The position numbers and the translations under genes were made by a program. Positions 60,377 to 64,000 of a stretch of DNA of 64,000 nucleotides are shown here, piece after piece. Every line of letters begins with the position of its first letter. Position 1 is the stretch's first letter. This stretch comes from Dechloromonas hortensis (GTDB taxonomy: Bacteria > Pseudomonadota > Gammaproteobacteria > Burkholderiales > Rhodocyclaceae): contig NZ_SSSQ01000007.1 of NCBI RefSeq assembly GCF_009469765.1, forward strand, positions 62,001 through 126,000, written 5' to 3'. The notes under the pieces are model-generated. The model saw only the letters and a program-made list of their open reading frames with translations, was not told the DNA's origin and did not search any database.

Positions 60377-61980
60377 TGGGCTTTGATCTCGAACCAGCGC
60401 ACGGTGGTCAGCAGTGGCGCCAGCGAACGGCTGGCCAATGCCGCCTGCCAGTCGGCCGTTTTTGCGCCGACGCGGGCGAAACGCAGGCCCGAGCCGTGCG
60501 AGGCCAGGGTCTGGTAGCTGCCGAGTTCGCTGGCGGTATAGCCGGCGGCGCTCAAGCTCTGCTGGAAGCGGGCAAGGTCTTTGTCTTCAAGGAAAACCGG
60601 GGTCCGGCTGGCCGCCAGTTCGCTCAGGTCGAACTGGTCGAGCCCGGCGTAATGGCGTTGGGCCTGGCCGCTCAAGATCGGCAGCATGGCCGGTTGCGGC
60701 CCGTCGAACATGGCAACCGGCTGCTGGCGAGCCAGTTCGACAACGCGGTCCGGCACAGCATTGACGCCGATGGCCGGGAAAACGCCCCAGAGCAGCGCAC
60801 TCCAGAACAGGGCTGGGGCGGCCAGCGTATGGCCGAGGCTGCGTGCTTGCCACCAGGCCCAGCCGAGATAGGCGGCGGGCAGGATCAGCCAGTACCAGCC
60901 GCCCAGCCCGAACCAGGCGGTGAAGCCAGCCAGCGCCGCGCCGAGCAGCAGGGCGAGCAGGGCGCCGAGGCGGAACGGCCAGCGCGCCTGAAGCTGGGGC
61001 AGGGTCAGTGCCAGAAAGATGGCGAAGGGGACCAGCGAGCCGATCAGGTAGCGGTCGAAGCTCTTGATGAACAGGAAGGGCAGGAAAGTGGCAAGGAACC
61101 AGACGAGGGCCAGCCGGGCCGTTGCCGAGGCACGCCGCTGTTGCCAGACGGCGAGCGCGAAGACGAAGACCCAGGGCAGGGCGACGTTGAGCAGGCCGAG
61201 CAGGATGCCGGGCGAGAGGTTGAAGAACTGGCGGGATTCCAGTTCGTCGGCCAGCACCAGGTCGACCGCTTCCGGGTAAAGCAGGCGGACGACGAAGAAC
61301 CAGGGCAGGGCCAGCACCGCCCACAGCACGCCGTGCACCACCAGGCTGCCGAGCTGCGGCCGGAGATTGCCGAAACGCAGGCGGCGACCGAAGAGCAGCG
61401 CCAGGCAGCCGCCGCCGAAGACGAGGGCGACGATCGGCCCCTTGGTCAGGAAACCGGCGGCCAGGAGCAGGGTGGCTGCGGTCAACCACCAGAAACGGCG
61501 TAAATCCAGCCAGATCAGAAAGGCCCAGAAGGCCGTGGCCGAGAGCGCGGCGACCGGTACGTCGAGCATGAAACGACGACCTTCGCTGGCGATGCCAAGG
61601 CAGCCGAGCAGGATGCAGCCGGCCAGCCAGCCGGTTTCGGCCTTGCCGGACAAGCGGCGGGCGATGCCGGCGGTGGCAACAATGAGTAAGGCTGTAAAAA
61701 GCACGCCAACGAAGCGAGCGCTCACTAATGAGATGCCGAAGGTTTCGAAACTGACGCGGCCCAGCCAGTAGAGCAGGGGCGGTTTGCGAATGCGCGGTGC
61801 GTGGTCGAGGAAAGGCACCAGCCAGTGATTGCCTTCGATCATTTCGATCGGCGTACGCAGGCCGAGGAAGAACTCATCCTTGCCGGTCAGCCCGGTCGCT
61901 TCCCAGATGCCGGGCAGCAGCACGGCGAGGGCAAGCAGGAACAGCAGCAGGGTCTGGCGGGTAGGAGAAAGGGCGAACAT
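60373..61980 (-). CDS. ArnT/PMT-like membrane glycosyltransferase
   Basis: A 535-residue GT-C enzyme of the ArnT/glycosyltransferase-39 type, with about 12 transmembrane helices and the lumenal catalytic acidic pair in 'GKDEFFLGLRTPIEM' near residues 33-47. It should transfer a sugar from undecaprenyl or dolichyl-type phosphate to lipid A, a lipid or protein in the periplasm. No arnBCAD genes are near. First gene of the unit with the sialidase-like and membrane genes. Confidence 0.88.
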   Translation of the reverse strand: MFALSPTRQTLLLFLLALAVLLPGIWEATGLTGKDEFFLGLRTPIEMIEGNHWLVPFLDHAPRIRKPPLLYWLGRVSFETFGISLVSARFVGVLFTALLIVATAGIARRLSGKAETGWLAGCILLGCLGIASEGRRFMLDVPVAALSATAFWAFLIWLDLRRFWWLTAATLLLAAGFLTKGPIVALVFGGGCLALLFGRRLRFGNLRPQLGSLVVHGVLWAVLALPWFFVVRLLYPEAVDLVLADELESRQFFNLSPGILLGLLNVALPWVFVFALAVWQQRRASATARLALVWFLATFLPFLFIKSFDRYLIGSLVPFAIFLALTLPQLQARWPFRLGALLALLLGAALAGFTAWFGLGGWYWLILPAAYLGWAWWQARSLGHTLAAPALFWSALLWGVFPAIGVNAVPDRVVELARQQPVAMFDGPQPAMLPILSGQAQRHYAGLDQFDLSELAASRTPVFLEDKDLARFQQSLSAAGYTASELGSYQTLASHGSGLRFARVGAKTADWQAALASRSLAPLLTTVRWFEIKAQ

Positions 61981-62100
61981 GGGGCGGGATTTTACCCCGC
62001 CTTCCGCCGCGCCGCGGGCTGCGGTTTTCCCGGCTTGCCTGCTGCGGCTTCCTTCGCCGGTGAAATCAGGGATAATCCCGCGCAGGGAGAATTATAAATA

Positions 62101-64000
62101 ATGCGTATAAGATATTTTGTCTTTGGCGCCTCGGCCATTGTCGCCGTGCTTTTCTTTGGCGGCGCCTACTGGTCGCTCGACCGGGTGTTCGATCACGTCG
62201 TTCGCGCCAATGCGACGCGGACTTCGGAGGCGACCACCCGCATTGCCTTCGCCTCGATGTACCAGTTGATGAGTCAGGGTTGGCGGCGCAGCCAGGCCGA
62301 TGCTTTCCTGCGCGCGATGGCCGAATCCGGCAAGGACAGCGGCCTGACGGTACAGATCTATCGCAGCCAGGTGGTCGTCGATCTGTACGACGAAATCGAG
62401 CAGCCGCCGCTCGATGACGACTTGAAGAGCGTCATGGCCAGCGGTCAGACGGTCCGCCGCGGCACGCACGACTATGCCCGCCACATCTACCCGCTGATCG
62501 CCCAGGAGCGTTGCCTGCGTTGCCACCGCAATGCCGAGGTCGGCGCCGTGCTCGGTGCCGTCGAGGTGCGCCAGGAATACGCCAGCCTGCTGGCCGATGC
62601 CCGGCGCGAACTGCTGCTCGCCTTTGCCGTCCTGCTGCCGCTCGCCTTCCTGCTCGCGGCCGGAGCCGTCTGGTGGGTCAGCCGGCGCATCGAAGGTTCG
62701 GTCGAGCAATTGCAGGCCGACTTCGACCAGGTCAATGCAGTCGGCGACCTGCGCAATATCACCATCGCCAAGCACGACCTCGGTTTTGTCGAACTGAACC
62801 AACTGGTCGGTGCGCTCGGTCGCCTGCTCGACAAGCTGCGGACGATTGCCGTCGACAAGGATATCCTGACCTTCGAAATCGGGCTGCTCGAAAAATTCGT
62901 CATTACCTCCGATGTCGTGCGCGACTGGCGCGACTACGTCGGCCGCCTGCTGACCGATATCAACAGCGTGCTGCCGGCCCATACCCTGTTCTCGATTTTC
63001 AAGATCGACGACGAACTGTTCGATCTCGAAATCTTCTGGCGCGGCCCGGTCACCGGCCAGACCCGCGCCATGATGGAGCGTTACATCCGCCAGGAACTGA
63101 GCGGCTTGGCAGCCTTCTCCGATTTCGGTTCATGCAACATCTACCACCATGTCGCCAACCCGCAGGGCGCCTCGATCGAACTCACCGAAGAGGAGGTCGC
63201 GCTGCACGTCAAATCCTTCTTCGTCGACAAGCCGAAGATCGGCGGTATTGTCGGTATCGGCGTCCATGCCGGTGTGCTGGAAGACGAAACCCGCTATCTG
63301 GTCATGGAAGGCGTGTTGTCCACGCTGCTCAACGTCGTCGGCTCGGTCAAGGCGATCTACAAGTACACCCGCGACCTCGAGTATTACGCCACCCGCGATC
63401 CGTTGACCGATCTCTTCAACCAGCGCGTCTTCTGGGAGCTGAGTTCCTACGAAGTCGGCCGCGCCCAGCGCCACAACTACAGCTTCGGCCTGCTGCTGAT
63501 CGATCTCGACAACTTCAAGCTGATCAACGACAACTACGGCCACACGGTGGGCGACAGCTACCTGCAGCACTTTGCCCGCCAGGTCCAGAGTGCCCTGCGC
63601 GACGGCGATATTCTGGCCCGCTACGGTGGCGACGAATTCGTCGCCCTGCTGCCGGAAGCGCAGGCCGACGCGGTGGCGATGGTTGCCGAGCGGATTCGGC
63701 GGGCCATCGAGACGATCGAGATCCAGACGCCGGAGGGGATTACCATCCGCGGCACGGCCTCGATCGGACTCGCTGTTTATCCTGACCATGCCGACAACCC
63801 CAAGGATCTGCTGCTCTTTGCCGACAACATGATGTATCGCGCCAAGGCGGCTGGCAAAGACCAGGTCGCGGTACCGACCGAAGAGGACGTGGTGGCGATA
63901 TTCCGGGACATCTCCCAGAAAAGCGTCATGGTCCTCGAGGCGCTCGAGGCACGGCGCATCGTCCCCTTCTTCCAGCCGATTCTCGATGTCGCCAGCAAGC
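62101..64000 (+). CDS. GGDEF-EAL protein with periplasmic CxxCH motif (3' end outside window)
   Basis: At least 633 residues. Transmembrane helices at 7-25 and 172-195 enclose a periplasmic domain with 'ERCLRCHRNAE' (Cys138, Cys141, His142), a c-type heme attachment motif as in Tll0287/DUF3365-like sensors. A HAMP-like and GAF-like region (200-430) follows, then GGDEF with an intact active site near 512-516 and an I-site RDGD five residues before it. An EAL domain begins 'RRIVPFFQPILDV' at the window edge. GGGAGAA precedes the ATG. Probably a redox- or gas-responsive cyclic-di-GMP enzyme. Confidence 0.93.
   Translation, partial: MRIRYFVFGASAIVAVLFFGGAYWSLDRVFDHVVRANATRTSEATTRIAFASMYQLMSQGWRRSQADAFLRAMAESGKDSGLTVQIYRSQVVVDLYDEIEQPPLDDDLKSVMASGQTVRRGTHDYARHIYPLIAQERCLRCHRNAEVGAVLGAVEVRQEYASLLADARRELLLAFAVLLPLAFLLAAGAVWWVSRRIEGSVEQLQADFDQVNAVGDLRNITIAKHDLGFVELNQLVGALGRLLDKLRTIAVDKDILTFEIGLLEKFVITSDVVRDWRDYVGRLLTDINSVLPAHTLFSIFKIDDELFDLEIFWRGPVTGQTRAMMERYIRQELSGLAAFSDFGSCNIYHHVANPQGASIELTEEEVALHVKSFFVDKPKIGGIVGIGVHAGVLEDETRYLVMEGVLSTLLNVVGSVKAIYKYTRDLEYYATRDPLTDLFNQRVFWELSSYEVGRAQRHNYSFGLLLIDLDNFKLINDNYGHTVGDSYLQHFARQVQSALRDGDILARYGGDEFVALLPEAQADAVAMVAERIRRAIETIEIQTPEGITIRGTASIGLAVYPDHADNPKDLLLFADNMMYRAKAAGKDQVAVPTEEDVVAIFRDISQKSVMVLEALEARRIVPFFQPILDVASK

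Overview
The window is a high-GC chromosomal segment from a betaproteobacterium. It most likely comes from the Rhodocyclales (Dechloromonas/Azonexus-like). I infer this from protein style (an 87-residue second-type IF-1, a cytochrome cd1 nitrite reductase NirS, a porin of the betaproteobacterial type), the codon bias and the gene neighbourhoods; no 16S gene is present to confirm it. I see no prophage, insertion sequence, CRISPR array or plasmid gene. The only repeat element is one palindromic unit at about 33.3 kb.

Layout. 0-3.3 kb: a yraN-HIRAN-diaA-dolP-DUF6394 operon, divergent from rsmI. 3.3-10.5 kb: pyrC, a lipoprotein, DUF3025, a second infA with a transglutaminase, leuA divergent from an Lrp-type regulator, a tiny lipoprotein and the RNase P RNA gene. 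10.5-16.9 kb: a MoxR ATPase/VWA pair, a methyltransferase, an ECF sigma/anti-sigma pair behind a COG4315 lipoprotein, arfB and small genes. 17-22.8 kb: the macromolecular synthesis block rpsU-yqeY-dnaG-rpoD-tRNA(CAU), divergent from tsaD. 22.7-26.7 kb: an island-like insert between tsaD and plsY/folB with two tiny genes, nirS under a perfect FNR/DNR box, and a fused Crp-type regulator with a PilJ/NarX-like sensor half.

26.7-34.7 kb: plsY/folB, a ZIP transporter, ybaK, a porin, xerD, ogt, gcdH and proA. 34.7-41.2 kb: a tightly overlapped signalling operon (TonB-dependent receptor, YfiR-like protein, hybrid histidine kinase, receiver-GGDEF protein). 41.3-46.1 kb: leuS-lptE-holA and a conserved small protein. 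46.3-50.4 kb: uvrD, a RibD-like reductase and an HD-GYP phosphodiesterase. 50.4-54.7 kb: four co-oriented genes (quinone oxidoreductase, a membrane-anchored TAXI protein, a ParA-like ATPase, a leucine-rich-repeat protein kinase). 55.4-58.7 kb: LysR divergent from pirin and a flavodoxin, then a double-receiver protein. 58.7-62 kb: an overlapped trio of an ArnT-like glycosyltransferase, an Asp-box sialidase-like protein and a membrane protein. From 62.1 kb a GGDEF-EAL protein with a periplasmic CxxCH motif runs off the window.

How the genes work together. Most of the window is housekeeping: translation, replication, transcription, cell envelope, amino-acid and pyrimidine synthesis. Accessory content concentrates on anaerobic nitrogen-oxide respiration (nirS and its regulator) and cyclic-di-GMP signalling (two GGDEF proteins, one HD-GYP, one YfiR-like protein and a hybrid kinase). 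The two places most likely to hold undescribed biology are the nirS/Crp-PilJ insert (22.7-26.7 kb) and the TAXI-ParA-LRR-kinase gene set (51.4-54.7 kb).
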